Positions 62,709 to 64,000 of a DNA stretch of 64,000 nucleotides are shown piece by piece. Source of the stretch: Chloroflexota bacterium (GTDB taxonomy: Bacteria > Chloroflexota > Dehalococcoidia > DSTF01 > RBG-16-68-14). The position numbers were made by a program, and so were the translations under genes. Under the pieces are notes generated by a model that saw nothing but the letters and a program-made list of their open reading frames with translations, made no database searches and was not told where the DNA came from. Positions within the stretch are counted from its first letter, which is position 1; each line of letters starts with the position of its first letter. The stretch covers positions 124,001 to 188,000 of the forward strand of contig JAJCYW010000020.1 of assembly GCA_029262675.1 (NCBI GenBank). Reading direction: 5' to 3'.

Positions 62709-62931
62709 CTCGTCGCACCGGCCGCGGCGTGGCGAGGCCGGCGGCGTGCGGCATGTCGGGAGCGGCCCTCGCTCTGAAACTCGATCGTCATCAGTAGTTC
62801 ATCCTTCGGCGGCATGGAGATGACACGCATGTGAGAGCCATGCTAGGTCGCGTGCCGCGCGCGGTCAAGCACCTTCGCTCCGGCCTATGGCGCGTGTGCG
62901 TTACAATTCGGGGCACTATGGGTGCCTTGCC
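62709..62931. promoter_or_regulatory. Divergent intergenic region with a -10-like element
   Basis: TACAAT (62902-62907) lies about 25 bases before the ATG of the beta-lactamase-family gene; no clear -35 is seen. No gene is found here. Confidence 0.45.
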
Positions 62932-63975
62932 ATGTCCGCACTGACGCCTCTCCCATCCCAGCCGCAGGACGCGCCGTGGCCTACTGACTCCTGGCCAGAG
63001 GCTGGCGTGCCGCCCAGCGTCGACGCCGGGGCCCTGAACGATCTCCTGGACACCGCGTTCGCGGACCCGCAGCCGCCCACCACCGTCCAGACGGATGACT
63101 TGCTGGTCGTCCATCGAGGCCGCATCGTCGCCGAGCGCTACGTCGAGGCATACGGCCCGGACGATCCGCAACCTTCGTGGTCGATGGCGAAGAGCGTGCT
63201 CCACGCCGCCGTTGGCGTGCTCGTCCGCGACGGCAGGCTGGACATCGCCGCGCCGGCCGCCGTGCCCGAATGGCAGCAGGCGGGCGATTCGCGCGCGGCG
63301 ATCACGACTGACTCGCTGCTGCATATGACGTCCGGCTTGCGATTCGCGGAGGACTACGTTGACAGCGATTCCTCCGACGTGATCAAGATGCTCTTCCAGC
63401 CCGGGGCCGACGACATGGGTGGATTCGCCGCCTCGTTTCCGCACGACCACCCACCGGACACGCACTTCAACTACTCGAGCGGTACCAGCAATATCGTCGC
63501 CCGCATTGTCCGCGACATCGTGGGCCCGAACGATGCCTACGAGGCGTTCCTCCGCCGCGAGCTGTTCGAGCCGATCGGCATGACGACAGCGGAGCCGAGA
63601 TTCGACGCGTCGGGCACCTGGGTCGGCTCCTCGTATTGCTTCGCAACGCCGCGAGACTTCGCCCGATTCGGGCTGCTCTGCCTGCGCGACGGCGTCTGGG
63701 ACGGCCGCCGGATCCTGCCGGAGGGCTGGGTCGATTATGCGCGGACGCCCGCGCCTCGCCAGCCGTTCGAGAACGAGCGTGGCTACGGCGCGCACTGGTG
63801 GCTGTGGGAGGACGGCCTCGGCACCTTCCTCGCCAGCGGGTACGTATTTCAACTGATCTGCCTGGTGCCCGAGCTCGACCTGATCATCGTCCGCAACGGC
63901 AATACGCCGGTCGAGCGCAGGCTCCACGTCGTGCGCATGGTGCGCAAGATTATCGATCTCTTCCGCGCTGCCTAG
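62932..63975 (+). CDS. Beta-lactamase family (class C-like) serine hydrolase
   Basis: 347 residues from the ATG at 62932, chosen because the longer frame begins before the promoter-like TACAAT. The SMAK motif (Ser84-Lys87) and Tyr181 in NYSSGTS give the SxxK and YxN-type elements of this family. LLHMTSGLRF and YGAHWWLW match the class C/esterase EstB-like group. No signal peptide is evident. It may be an esterase or peptidase, not necessarily active on antibiotics. The true end is inside the window. Confidence 0.9.
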   Translation: MSALTPLPSQPQDAPWPTDSWPEAGVPPSVDAGALNDLLDTAFADPQPPTTVQTDDLLVVHRGRIVAERYVEAYGPDDPQPSWSMAKSVLHAAVGVLVRDGRLDIAAPAAVPEWQQAGDSRAAITTDSLLHMTSGLRFAEDYVDSDSSDVIKMLFQPGADDMGGFAASFPHDHPPDTHFNYSSGTSNIVARIVRDIVGPNDAYEAFLRRELFEPIGMTTAEPRFDASGTWVGSSYCFATPRDFARFGLLCLRDGVWDGRRILPEGWVDYARTPAPRQPFENERGYGAHWWLWEDGLGTFLASGYVFQLICLVPELDLIIVRNGNTPVERRLHVVRMVRKIIDLFRAA

Positions 63976-64000
63976 GCCACCGCCCGCGCCGGCGGTCGAG

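Noticed and set aside
62791..63927. Minus-strand frame of 378 codons over the beta-lactamase-family gene
   Set aside because: Antisense shadow without motifs; the plus-strand gene has SxxK and YSS elements.

Overview
The window looks like a GC-rich chromosome segment from an uncultured bacterium of the phylum Chloroflexota, possibly Dehalococcoidia-like. This is inferred, not shown by a marker-gene tree. The support is proline/threonine-rich linkers built on TPT and TNT units, non-cellulosomal cohesin/dockerin proteins, several short-chain dehydrogenase and class III CoA-transferase genes, and dispersed CCCTCTCC-type palindromes. Peptidoglycan-related genes (murJ, an LCP ligase-like protein, a LysM protein) and lipobox-bearing lipoproteins point to a walled cell. 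GC content was judged by eye. Most long antisense reading frames are codon-bias shadows.

Layout. 1-10485: tail of a tyrosine recombinase, then a catabolic block. It holds two overlapping SDRs, a haloalkane-dehalogenase-like hydrolase, a membrane-anchored protein, a half-length SDR, a Gfo/Idh/MocA oxidoreductase, a third full SDR, tag, and two overlapping CaiB/BaiF CoA-transferases. 10486-16777: a hairpin-rich spacer, a lipoprotein hydrolase, a hypothetical gene, and a subtilase with a 12 x 39-bp linker minisatellite and a three-repeat C-terminal domain. 16941-20937: purA, a CopD-like membrane protein, a YchF-like GTPase and an XdhC protein. 20943-33404: two hypothetical membrane proteins, an etfB-etfA module with a conserved-looking partner, glycerate kinase, murJ, rpsT, a zinc alcohol dehydrogenase, and an LCP protein divergent from a LysM protein. 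33476-37303: four minus-strand hydrolases. 37370-44293: a cluster of four secreted proteins (two with recognisable cohesin modules, all ending in dockerin-like modules) interrupted by azlC-azlD. 44373-48528: a MacB/FtsX-type ABC transporter. 48827-52498: a lipoprotein, an NPP-type phosphodiesterase and an M16 peptidase. 52586-55166: four tRNA genes, two methyltransferases and a tRNA-Leu 3' fragment. 55237-58192: an MFS transporter flanked by copies of the end of an FAD oxidoreductase gene. 58389-60159: two surface proteins with duplicated promoters and a shared C-terminal membrane tail. 60199-63975: a frameshifted integrase remnant, a sugar dehydrogenase lipoprotein, a 34-residue membrane peptide, mobA and a beta-lactamase-family hydrolase.

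How the genes may work together. The most distinctive theme is extracellular. Secreted subtilase and cohesin/dockerin proteins sit at 37-44 kb. A membrane-tailed cohesin protein at 59 kb shares its cohesin module with the 37-kb subtilase. This suggests, but does not prove, a cell-surface docking system. The metabolic genes suggest use of acyl-CoA substrates and xenobiotic-like or branched compounds, with electrons passing through ETF. Paired repeats at a tRNA, around the MFS gene, and the integrase remnant show past mobile-element traffic at 53-60 kb.
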